From NCBI GenBank assembly GCA_029721435.1, contig CM056580.1:78083367-78147366 (forward strand): a stretch of 64,000 nt of DNA. Direction: 5' to 3'. The translations under genes and the position numbers were made by a program. The notes under the pieces were generated by a model, which searched no databases, was not told where the DNA came from, and saw nothing but the letters and a program-made list of their open reading frames with translations. Below are positions 53,375 to 62,916 of this stretch, piece by piece. The DNA comes from Gymnothorax reevesii (lineage: Eukaryota; Chordata; Actinopteri; Anguilliformes; Muraenidae). The first letter of the stretch is position 1, and the number at the start of each line of letters is the position of its first letter.

Positions 53375-53544
53375 TGAATTTAGCCCATGATTTAATCGCT
53401 GTTAGATCGCATACGGAGAGAAGCCGTGTCTTCGGTTGCCAATTACGATAATTGGAAAACGCGTCAATGAAAGAAAATGATTGAGAACTACTAATTGCAG
53501 TCAAAAAGGGACGTGTCTCAGCACCCCCGCTGGCTACGCCACTG
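53374..53544 (+). repeat. hAT terminal sequence, copy 2
   Basis: Inverted match to 49840-50027. Ends GGCTACGCCACTG, so on the other strand it starts CAGTGGCGTAGCC, a typical hAT terminus. Confidence 0.7.
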
Positions 53545-54600
53545 AATTACGATTGTAGAAAATGGATTCTCGTGGCTTGTTGCGAAAGAAGCCTCGCAAA
53601 CTAATTAATAAAGACGTACTTGATAATTTGCGACCTCATTTGCTATCAAAAATAAATTTGACTGTCCCTCTACCAATTGGTATAAGCACCTGCTGATCAA
53701 GGAAAGAAAACTACGAAAGGTTTAAGTCATTATGCTTTGAAGGGCGAGGTTTTGGCTTCCCTTTCTTACGGCCGACGAACCGTCACTGAAGGAGATTGAA
53801 TTTTAGCCTCGGCTACGCTGTGCTTATAAGAACAGGTTTTAGCTTTCCAAACGTCTAGCCTATATCATATTTTATAGCTTTGCAAACGTTAACCATATCT
53901 CTTTACCAGATGCAAATTGGCTCTGTCCTTGGGAAAATAGATCTGGCAGCTTCACACATTTGGAAGCATCTTCTTCTAATGCCTTTCTTTTTTTAATCCT
54001 GGCCTTTGCGGCCCCTCCTGGCCTCTTCTTGCCCTCCATCCACAACGCACCTCTCAGGTGCAACTACGCATAACCCGAGAATCTCTCCCACGCACGCACA
54101 GAACACGCTTGCTGATCATGCACGTCGAGTGGCAGAAAGGCTATGATTGGACAATCCAGCTCCCATTCCCATCATTCCTTCCCATCGTTCCACTGTAGCC
54201 TAACTTCTGAGAGCAAAACAAGCAAAATATATAGTAGGCCTATAGGCTGTGTTTTGATCGCTTTTTACATGCCCTAATAAACAATTTATTTTTGTAACAA
54301 TTTATCAAAATGCATAGGACAATGTAGCTAGGCCTACCACGTCATGAATTAAGATTTACGTTGCAACTTGAGTCACCATGGGGGAGTATTTGACGATGTT
54401 GATCAGGTATATATATAAACAACGTATCCGATTTTGTATGGTAAAAAACCATTGCGAATGCGGTCGCTGTAAAGTGATATGATCGCCACAGCATAATGGA
54501 TGGCAGACTAAACTTTGATGTAAGGAGGTCGGCCTCAAAATGAGGAAAGTGCAGCCTAGCCCACCGGGAAAGCTCCCGGCCCTCCCAACGGCCACCCCTG
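53545..54600 (-). mobile_element. hAT element head on minus strand
   Basis: Starts at 54600 with CAGGGGTGGCCG (minus strand). A leader of about 530 bp follows, then ATG 54063 opening MEGKKRPGGAAKARIKKRKA, a basic N-terminus of the ZMYM-like hAT type. A donor-like GTAAAG near 53905 may end the first exon. No catalytic part follows before 53545. It opposes the plus-strand hAT tail at 52738-53544, so two different hAT fragments meet here. Confidence 0.6.
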
Positions 54601-54641
54601 TATTGTCTTTACCTCCTCCACCAAAGCCTGAATAAAAACTG

Positions 54642-55260
54642 TCATAAGAGGTTTCTCTGGGCACCCTGTCTCTGACCAGGGAGGGGAAAGAAATAGAAAA
54701 CTCTGCAACTCTCTGAACCTTGCCTCAAATGTATTAGACCTGTAGTTGCGTCCTGACTACACACGTCCTGATCAAACGCTGAAATCATCTCCCTCACGAG
54801 AGTTTCTACCAAATTAACAACCGGTGATCTGGAGCGAATGAGTGGCCCCACCCACTTGAGAGCTGTACCAGCTAACAAGGATAAAATAAACAAAATCTGT
54901 GATTTTTCATTTGAGAACTGTGAGGGTTGCGTTTTTAAAAAATATTTCACATTGAGCGATAAAGTCTTTGCATTTCCCTGCCTCGCCTTCATATCTCTGT
55001 GGTAATTGAATCTTAGGCTCTCGTGGAAAGTGTGTGGATTTTGCTTGTGAAACATTTAGGGTGAACTGAGCCGTCAGCCGTCTAACATTCTCGCTGAGGC
55101 TAAAGATATTTTCCTGTTTCTGCATAACATGCTCCTGCAGGCAAATTGTTTCCACCAGCTCAGCTTGCTCATTACCTAGACTAGTGAAGCCCTGTTATAA
55201 TCAGCAAGCACAGATGGTTGACCGGCAACCACTCTCCAGCGTAGCCGTGGCTGGCGACTC
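54642..55260 (-). pseudogene. gag: Gypsy-3 gag, N-terminal half
   Basis: From the ATG near 55262 (MESPATATLESG in the native frame), a stop soon follows. The main frame then reads LPQRYEGEAGKCKDFIAQCE, SQFSNEKSQILFILSLLAGT and LIHLRQGSESCRVFYFF, the capsid of Sushi-like gag. One frameshift lies near 54905. It ends at about 54610, where the hAT element was inserted. Confidence 0.85.
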
Positions 55261-55280
55261 CATGTTTGGCTGGAGTGTTC

Positions 55281-55706
55281 TGTAATGGCCGGTGGAATAG
55301 GAGGCCAGTTGCAACCACTAGAGAGAAAGCGCAGCACGGACACAGTACAAACAAAGAGAATATTTAGACTAAACAAAAAGTACTTGCGCTTCCGAAGGAC
55401 ATATACTAGTCCCCAAAACGGAAGCAATGCAAGACAGAAAAAAGGGAGAAGAAACTCCAATAATACGAAGATAGAATGTCATAAAGACCTGACTACAGAT
55501 ATCTATCAGCTACAGTACATAGCTAAAAACAGACACTCTAGCAAGGGAGGCACTGCAGAAATCTGGCTTATATAACCTTAGGGAAAGGCGCCATCCACGC
55601 CTGATGAAACAACTGGGAAAGAAATCCGAGGGCAAAGGAATCTGATGCCGTCCCACAACGAGAGCCGCAGAGAGAGTCCTAAACACATACAGCCAGAACC
55701 ATGACA
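55281..55706 (-). repeat. Gypsy-3 5' LTR
   Basis: 426 bp, plus-strand ends TGTAATGGCC and ACCATGACA. Matches the 50081-50752 copy over most of its length. TTATATAA near 55567 may be its TATA box on the minus strand. Confidence 0.9.
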
Positions 55707-55711
55707 GAACT

Positions 55712-56454
55712 GGTCTGCATTCCAATGAAATATTGCCTCTCACTCTCGGTATTGTGTGGGTTGATTAAAAAAAAGTGGCACTCGGCAGTTAAATAGGCAA
55801 TAAAAAGCATGCGTCTCAAGCTATTTGCGTGAGAGTCACAGGTATGCAATTTTGAATAATGTTGATTGAAATACAGGAAATACGTGTCCACATGAATGAT
55901 TGTCATCTTACTTAATCGGGGAGAACAAGCAGCACCTGTTAAGTGTGGAGTGCTCTTGGAGTGAACCTTTTGTTAATTATGAAAATGACTGCGAACAGGT
56001 CAGGAATAACTAAATAGTGACTTTTTCTCGCAAAAAGACATTATTGTAGCCCCAGACGGAGTGTCCGGGGGTACTATGGATTTGCGGGCGTCGTGCATCC
56101 ACGTCCTGGCCCAGAAGTACCATTGCCTGAGGGAAACGATAGAAGATAGATGATAGTGATAGAAGAAGACCAGTATCAATATTGTCCCAAATTTTTGCTT
56201 CAGAAAACCGATCTTTCTGAACTACAAATTTGAGTACCATTGGCTCTGTATAGATGAAGTGGTTGCTACTGAGGCGACAAATTTTTCAGTCACAGGAAAG
56301 TTTTTTTGGAATTGCTGGATAGATAGTATGGGCAAGTATATTGAGCAGTTTGCACATGAGGGTTAGGTGAGGAGTTTAATTTACGCAACTGTTGAAAAGC
56401 AGGGTTGGGACTGAACTCACCAATATTCTGAACTGTGTTCAAGGTCAGCTTGCT
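55712..56454. other. No gene; MITE-like segment at 55912-56015
   Basis: 55912-56015 repeats the centre of the 53138-53374 foldback (CGGGGAGAACAAGC, ACCTGTTAAGTGTGGAGTGC, GAACAGGTCAGG). The remainder, including 75-codon frames, is unrecognised. Confidence 0.5.
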
Positions 56455-56540
56455 GGTGAATATTCAACAACTGATCAGGGTGTGCCATCTAGTGAGAGAA
56501 TAGTTTAACTGCGTGCATAAATAGAGCAGCTCCATGTCCG
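56455..56540 (+). repeat. Dispersed repeat shared with 38625-38730
   Basis: See the copy at 38625: same GTGCCATCTAGTGAGAGAAT and AGCAGCTCCATGTCCG strings. Confidence 0.7.
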
Positions 56541-56786
56541 CTGACATGAACATCTGCACAGACGGGTTATGGGTCGGACCGGAACGTAAACACTCGCACG
56601 TACGAAGTGAAGAAAGAAAAACCACCCTTGAAAATAGACCCTCCGTGTCACTGTGGGTGGATATTTATAAATATGACTTTCAGTGTATACCCACAGAGAC
56701 ACTGCTCGATCCATTCACTTCAGGCATACCTCTTCGCTCTACATCTGTAACATTTCCCCAACTCATCGGATTGTAACAAATCAAAT

Positions 56787-57069
56787 GCACATACCTTCCC
56801 AGCTAAGACAGCTAGACTCAGCCGGTAGATGCCTTCCGTGCGGAGATGTGAGCAAAAAATTCCTCTGAAGCGATGCGGTTCAAACACTTGTCGCCATTTT
56901 TTCTAGTCCTGATATGCAACGGTACGGCAGGGTATTCCCATTAGAGTACATGGCGACAAGGTTTTGAACCGCATCGGTTCGGAGGAATTTTTTGCTCATA
57001 TCACCGTATGGAAGGCATCTACCGGCGTGTACTCGCAGCTGAGTCTAGCTGTCTTAGCTAGAAATGTGC
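56787..57069. repeat. Long foldback, arms of about 110-120 bp
   Basis: 56787-56897 and 56950-57069 are reverse complements with scattered mismatches (AGCTAAGACAGCTAGACTCA against its inverse near 57050; TGTCGCCAT against ATGGCGACA). The loop is about 52 bp. Confidence 0.82.
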
Positions 57070-57338
57070 GTATTTTAGATTTATTTTCCTGTAAAGTTTA
57101 TCATTTTGAAGATACAAGTTTTTATCAGCAGGGTGACGATATGTTTGATGATATTTGGTGCATGAAAACTTCACCTAACATTGCCAGGATGTTTAGGCAG
57201 AGAAGAACGAAAAGGGCCAAAATTGCATTTTGTGCATATGCTGCAATTATTGCCTCTTCAGTCGTTCATAGGAATGTCTGGGTGCGAGACAGCCTCCATG
57301 TTCAGACTGCCAGCTTCTCGAATATAAAACCTCGTTAA
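56964..57338 (+). pseudogene. Possible Harbinger-related N-terminal coding remnant
   Basis: Most of the 124-codon frame is read through the foldback arm. The part after 57140 (MFRQRRTKRAKIAFCAYAAI and VVHRNVWVRDS) has the flavour of a PIF/Harbinger transposase N-terminus, where HR.WV is common. Bases 57090-57131 are an inverted match to the segment near 36803 beside the other Harbinger pieces. No catalytic motif is present, so this is tentative. Confidence 0.4.
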
Positions 57339-57899
57339 TTTACCGTGCGTTCACTCTTTATGCGACACAATAAGCTAAATGGCTGCAGATTTGATGGCAT
57401 TAGAGACGAAATGTGTAAGAAAATCCGAGCAGCCTGTTTACACGGCGGTCGCATTGGCACACATCCGATACATATCTGATTTTTCCACGTATGAATGAGG
57501 CCTGTATCCAGTGGAGGCTCGTGAATTGGCAACAGGGGAAGCTCAAACAATCCCTTAAAGTTAATGATTGTTCATGACCTGTTTTCAATCATTAATTTAA
57601 ATTACAATAACAGAAACTCTGAGAACTACATTATCTGATGCGGCCAGTTTTCATTATTAATGCATAGGCTACCTGTCAACTCTCACGCATTCGGCATGAG
57701 TTTAAGTGGCATTTTTACGTTCCTCTGCTGTAGACAGCAATTATTCTATCAACGCTTATGTAAGATATTTTCGCGTGGAATTTAAGTACTTGTGCATGGA
57801 GGAGTTTGAAGCAATGGAATTGCTCAAAGACGTTTCAAGTTATCTAATTTCATGTAAACGATCAGGAAACAAATGAATTGCTTCCAACCCCAACCCCTG
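57339..57899. other. No gene; hAT-like terminus at 57509
   Basis: CAGTGGAGGCTCGTGAATTG at 57509 resembles a hAT left end. No partner found. The rest is unclassified. Confidence 0.4.
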
Positions 57900-58370
57900 A
57901 GTAAATAAAATGTTTGCCTCTGGGGAGGGGGTGAAATTTACTTTAGTTTATATAGGAAAATGATACTTTTGGGTATATTTTGTTCATTTTCTACTGGAAA
58001 TCATTCGAACTTGATTGGCATTATATCCATGAGATGACAGTTTGATACTATGACATTTTTCACCCTGTCTCTTCCCCAGGGGCTGAGGGGTGGGGCCTAA
58101 ATGGGGTCCTATTGCCAAAAATTTCAACCATCTTCTCCTCACTGAGAAAGACTGGAAACTAATACTCTTCATAGATGGAAGGGTCTTGAGGTGCTTTATT
58201 AAAATAGTTAATTTCATGGCCCCCAGTCTCCATGGTTGCCCCTGGGGAGGGGGTGAAATTTACAATACTTTATATAGGAAAATGATACTTTTGGGTATAC
58301 TTGGTTCATTGACATCAATAACATCTGTTTTTATACAACTCAGGTGACCGTTAAGGCCCATGGGCCTCTT
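57900..58370. repeat. Repeat with two copies 322 bp apart
   Basis: CTGGGGAGGGGGTGAAATTTAC begins at 57920 and 58242, each followed by TTTATATAGGAAAATGATAC and TTTTGGGTATA. The unit ends near GGTGACCGTTAAGGCCCATG. Noncoding. Confidence 0.7.
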
Positions 58371-58379
58371 GTTGAAAAT

Positions 58380-59160
58380 TATGCAGTTTAACGTCTCATT
58401 GCAGGAAAAGCATAGACATGGTAGGCAACAAATAAACAATGGAAGTTAAAAAAATAAATCATGGAACCAAATGATGAACCAAAATGTATTCTGAACTTTT
58501 GACTCTTAACAGCTGAACACATTCATGGTATTCTTTCTACAATGGAAATCAAATATTCTTCAGATTGTTCTTCCCAACTCTGTTGCAGAAGTTCCCATAA
58601 ATGTGTGGCACTTGTAGGTTGCTTTTCTTTCACTTTTCTGTCCAGTTCATCCCAAGCCATCTCGATGCAGTTAAAGTTTGGTGACTGTGCTGGTCGCTCC
58701 ATGTTTTCAAGCTTACCATCTTGTACTTTTTTCCTAAGATAGTTGGGCAGAGCTTGGGCTTATGTTTAGGGTCATTATCTTGCCGTGGGATGAACTGCTG
58801 GCCAACTAGGTGCATCCCAGAGGGTACTGCCTGGCGCTGCAGAATGCTTTGGGAGCTGTTTTGATTCAACATGCCTTACACTCTGAGCAAGTCACCGATT
58901 CTGGATCCAGCAAAGCAGCCCCAGACCATCACGCTTCCTCCTCCATGTTTGACAGTTGATTGTCACGTACTGAGGAACCGGCCTTTGACCTACTCGATGG
59001 CGTACAAAAAAACTTGGGTGACCTTACCTTTTGTTTAAAACTTCTGGCAGTTCATTGTTTACCTTTGTACCATTTAATGCCATTCATTGGACTGGAACTG
59101 CATAATTTTCAATAAAAAACTGGAAATATTGGCGTGTTCCAAAACTTTTGACTGGTAGTG
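58380..59160 (-). mobile_element. Tc1-like element, third family, internally deleted
   Basis: The right terminus TTTTGACTGGTAGTG is the inverse of the common fish Tc1 start CACTACCAGTCAAAAG. The minus strand retains transposase pieces: the second aspartate motif RQDNDPKHKPKLC near 58775, and the C-terminal part around 58700-58550 with MAWDELDRK in another frame. The DNA-binding half and first aspartate are deleted, joining 58900-59030 leader-like sequence. Confidence 0.78.
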
Positions 59161-59485
59161 TCATCGACACTGAAGGATGTGAATGAATTTTGAGGCAACA
59201 CATGCTCTCCTCTAGATGACACTGTATCTGGGATGGCCCTGCAGATTTCAACATGACACTGGAAAGCCACATCCTGTTGGCAGTACATCGCATCAGAAAG
59301 CATGGCTTCCTAATCAGAGAGCACAGGTGCTAGGCGTTCAATCCGGTCACCTGCTGAAAATACGCAGTGCTTCACGCATTGGCGGAACCAGACATATTTT
59401 ACTGGGGCACGTGCCCCAGTATTGGTCTGTAGTGCCCCAGTATAATTTTCCCAGGGGATAAAAAAAACACGTTTTAAGTCCAGGG
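59161..59485. other. Decayed Tc1-like trace and hAT-like terminus
   Basis: On the plus strand 59220-59335 weakly resembles the catalytic region of the 11541 Tc1 family (FQHDTGKPHP against FQQDNAKPHS). ATTGGCGGAACCAG at 59379 resembles a hAT terminus. Confidence 0.35.
59400..59421. repeat. 22-bp perfect palindrome
   Basis: The half TACTGGGGCAC is followed by its exact reverse complement, centred on CACGTG. A further half copy (GTGCCCCAGTA) follows at 59432. Confidence 0.75.
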
Positions 59486-59489
59486 GCTC

Positions 59490-60235
59490 TAATTTCGTAG
59501 ACCAGGCGCAGGCGCGGCGAATGGGGGGTGTGCCGCATAGATATATAAAAACACTAGAAGGCTCAAGGCAGAGTCGGCAGTGTCGTCACTGGTCGGCCAT
59601 CTTAGGACAGGGGACTGCTCTGGTGCGCTGTGCTGTAGTCGGAGGTAAGGTGGATGATTCAATCGCTTAAATACTCGACGAATTCTTGACGGATTTACAA
59701 ACGGATTGGGTTATTACAATCCTCATTAACGTGGCTATGATTTGTGGCTTATTAACGTGGCTGAAAGTTCTTTGTTATTCATTTTATCATTCCTTTATTT
59801 TATTATTTATTTTGTCTATTATTTGAATACTGTCAATATTAAATATTGACAATATAATTTCTGTGTGTGTATTGCTATTGCTTTACCTATCTACTTAATG
59901 TACTTTTTATATCGAATTCAATGGTTTTAATTATTCTTAAGTATGCAGTTAAATAACTACATCTCTGATGTTTACCTGACAAACCAAGCCGTTTGTTTGA
60001 AAATCAGTTGAGAATTTGGGAGAGTTGAGCAATTTACAGTTATTTCTAAGTCCGTGCTCCATTGGCTGTAACGTTATGAGTGATCAAGCAGCCCTGTCCC
60101 AAGCTGGCCGCCCTGTGACGACGTTACTTCACATTGGCTCGCAGCGTGCTTGAGCCATCTAGTGTTTCTGTATATCTATGGCGCGCCGCGCCAACTGGGT
60201 GTGTCCAGGCGCATGTTGCAATTTCGTGCTCGGCG
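59490..60235. mobile_element. Nonautonomous DNA element with long imperfect inverted ends
   Basis: At the left, CATAGATATATAAAAACACT and AGAAGGCTCAAG (59536-59568) are mirrored by CTTGAGCCATCTAGTGTTTC and TGTATATCTATG (60152-60181). Outer parts also share inverse GACCAGGCGC/GCGCCTGG and CGAAATT strings. There is no open frame of note. Confidence 0.7.
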
Positions 60236-60924
60236 TAGCCTGGCGCAAGTACTCCTCTGTCCCGCCTCTGTCCCCCCTTCGAGCGCAAGTTGGCAAAGAA
60301 GACATGTTTGGGTATAACACAGCCGAGTCAAATATTTCTCATTGGCAAGAGAAACGATGGATAGCCTGTTCCTATTATTACAGCCTGTTTCTGCTTAAAA
60401 TTTTGGGATTAACATGCAACAATCCAAGATACGTTACACATTTGTATTCAATATGTGATCTTAACTCGGTACGAGATCATAGCAATCAAGCTGTATTCCT
60501 TTCCCCCACTAAAAACGATAAAACCTAAGTGACAATAATAGCTTAATATTAAGCCGCTTGCACACTGGAGGCGAAACAAATTTTTCGCTTGACAGATTGC
60601 GTTGAAAGCAGTGTCTTGTGTCCGAAAGTCTGACAGGGTTTTAATACGGTATATCTCCGTGTCTGACTGTCTATTATTGTTTTTCATTTCTTCAAATCTA
60701 CTGACTCTCTTAGATGTTAAACGTGAATGTTTTGATAAGAGGGCTCAGTTCTTCAAGATGAGTACTGAGAATTTCAATCAATGTTTCTGTTTAAGCTATG
60801 ATCAATAAAGTGAGTCGACATTGGCGCGAGACGATATACAATGCCTCCGTGTCTGACAGCCAAAAAAATAAAAAGAAGAGGACGATTGGAACAGATTGAT
60901 AACGAAATCATACTATAATTTGAG
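60236..60924. other. No gene; foldback arm at 60552-60610
   Basis: 60552-60610 (GCTTGCACACTGGAGGCGAA) is a single arm like the foldback at 37674-37826. Other open frames lack motifs. Confidence 0.45.
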
Positions 60925-61115
60925 GAACGTTTGTCTTTTTGTCTGTCTGTTTGTTCCCCTACTCCTCCGAGGTCCTCTGACGGATCTTCACCAAACTTGG
61001 TAGGTCTATGTAGGTTGTCCCTGGAATTGTCCTTGAGGGGTTAGTTTTTTGAAAGGTCAAGGTCACTGGGATCAAAGGTCAATTTTTCGCACGCCACGGG
61101 TAATTCGCTAGTAAA
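60925..61115. repeat. Dispersed repeat fragment
   Basis: GTCTTTTTGTCTGTCTGTTT, CTTCACCAAACTTGGTAGGT and AAAGGTCAAGGTCACTGGG form a sequence type repeated in fish genomes. No coding. Confidence 0.5.
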
Positions 61116-62103
61116 GAATAAAATGAAACATTTTAACAACAGAACATCCAGCGAACACTGCGATTAATTTTTTTGTGGGTCATCTTTTTTGGATGTTCTG
61201 TTGGTTGGTGATGTATATGTATTTTTATTCTTTATTCCGTTATACTGTAAATCTGTTCTCATATCAATACTTTTATTTTTTGCTGGGTGCCGGACATGGA
61301 GTATTTTGCATTTCGCGTCGGACAGTCTTGATCGTACATGCAATAATTTATTCACACTGTCAATAGTCATGGAATTGACTTGCTCTCTGATTGCAAGCAC
61401 TATTTTATCTCTGCTGTGGAAATAAATATAACGAGTGAATGCAGACAGGGATGTGTGAATGGAGGTAGTGCGTTGGCAGTTGAGAATGAGGGGTGTGTCA
61501 GGCGGGAGAGTGTGTGAGCGTAAAACTTTCCTCCCCAGGTGTCCCTAATCGCAGCCTGATCAACACCTGGCCAGCCCGATTGGCCGAGGGGGAGTGGGGA
61601 TTGATTACAAATACGGTGCCGCCGGAGTACCTGGGAGAGCCGCATTCCCGGACGGAAGCTGTATTGAAAGGAGACACCACACCTGACGAGACGAGGCGAC
61701 GCTCATTGTATACCGCCTCCACTCATCATCGCACGGCGTGGATCAGACCGGGCCGCCACGACGCCGAAAGGACCCAGCACCACGGGACGTAATGACACCA
61801 TACACGCTCTCAATTTACCTACTAAAGGGAAGTGTTTAGCCCGCCGCGGTTTGTACAGGCTGGCAAGTGCATCTGAAATGTTATAAAAGCCACGGCTGGT
61901 TCGTCCATTCTCCTCCCCTGCAGTTTCCCCCTCCCGCACCGGAGCCGGAGAGGCGAACCCAGTAGCGTGACCCGGACGGAGTTCCCGGGAAACCCTCCCC
62001 GCTCCGCTGAGACTGGCGTCATCGAGCTGGACTTACGTCACGGGATTTCCCTTCGCCCTCCCTTCTATTGAGTAGACTGTGCTGGCTGGTCAGTAGGGGG
62101 GAG
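61116..62103. other. No recognised gene; GC-rich part and purine tract before an LTR
   Basis: 61116-61440 is AT-rich and unclassified. 61440-62095 is GC-rich, with overlapping 75-100-codon frames on both strands, none with a motif, and a TTATAAAAG near 61881. TAGGGGGGAG at 62094-62103 lies directly before the LTR, exactly where a polypurine tract would be. Confidence 0.45.
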
Positions 62104-62860
62104 TGTTAGTAAACGGAATATATATATATATATATATATATAAGTATTTTAGCAGGGAGGTTTGCATAGTTTTAAGGTTAGTAATAGGGGTTGTTTTTTT
62201 GGTACTTCAAATTGACAGGGTTTTTTTTTGATAGTTTTGTTCAATAGAGATTTTCTTTGCTTAGCTTGTTTAATGGGGATTTTAAAGCAAAGCCTGGATG
62301 TGGCTGCCTGCAGTTAGTAGTTGTGGGAGATTGGTTTCTCCCCTGGTTAGTGGAGCTGACTTTAGGGCGTTTCTTAAGCCTGGCCGTTTGTGCATGAGAG
62401 TTCTCGTATATCGCTGAGTGCAGTGTCCACCTTAATTGTTGTGATATTAGCATGACCTACTACAGTTTTACTTTACTGAGTGCAGTGTCCACTTTGTGTG
62501 GGGAATTTAGTGTGACTTAACAGTCTTGCTTTACCGAGTGCAGTGTCTACCTTGTGAGTGAATTTAGTATGACTTAACACAGTCTTACTTTCCTAATTGC
62601 AGTTTTTTTTTAGGCCAGTAGCAGAACAGTGGTGCCTGTCCCTTCCTCCAGGGGGAGCCTGAATCCCACACAGCCTGTAGGCCTTGCCAGCAGCTGACTT
62701 ACCTGATCTCTTCTTTTTTTTTTTTTTGGCTAGTTAACCATTGCAGCTCAGGCCCAAATTCCCTTTTTTTATAAGTTTGTCTGTGTATACCGATAAATAA
62801 AACATTGTTTACTAAAAGCTTACATTCTGTGTCATCGTGCTGTGTCTCAAGGGTACTACA
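62104..62860 (+). repeat. Gypsy-4 LTR
   Basis: Starts TGTTAGTAAACG and ends GGTACTACA; 757 bp. It holds a TA microsatellite (62121-62143), three tandem units of about 60 bp with GAGTGCAGTGTC at 62416, 62478 and 62536, and AATAAAAC near 62803. It is followed by AGTGGCGTAATCGGCAGGAT, a likely primer-binding site, then gag, so it serves as the 5' LTR. The second LTR lies outside the window. Confidence 0.75.
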
Positions 62861-62916
62861 TATTTGCTGGCTTTTACAAGTGGCGTAATCGGCAGGATCC
62901 TTGATTACACAGCAGG

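Larger units (their letters stand above)
50081..55706 (-). mobile_element. Gypsy-3: Sushi-like Ty3/gypsy element, internally deleted, multiply nested
   Basis: LTR copies at 55281-55706 and 50081-50752 bracket the element, and GAACT flanks both sides (50076-50080 and 55707-55711). On the minus strand it carries gag, protease and the first part of reverse transcriptase. Everything from the middle of reverse transcriptase to the start of the 3' LTR is deleted, with the join near 50752. A hAT block (52386-54600) splits gag; an L2 tail with a MITE splits the 3' LTR. The gag and reverse transcriptase style is that of Sushi-ichi-like chromovirus relatives. Confidence 0.88.

Noticed and set aside
61493..61792. 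99-codon GC-rich frame
   Set aside because: Other frames on both strands are equally open because of base composition; no motif.
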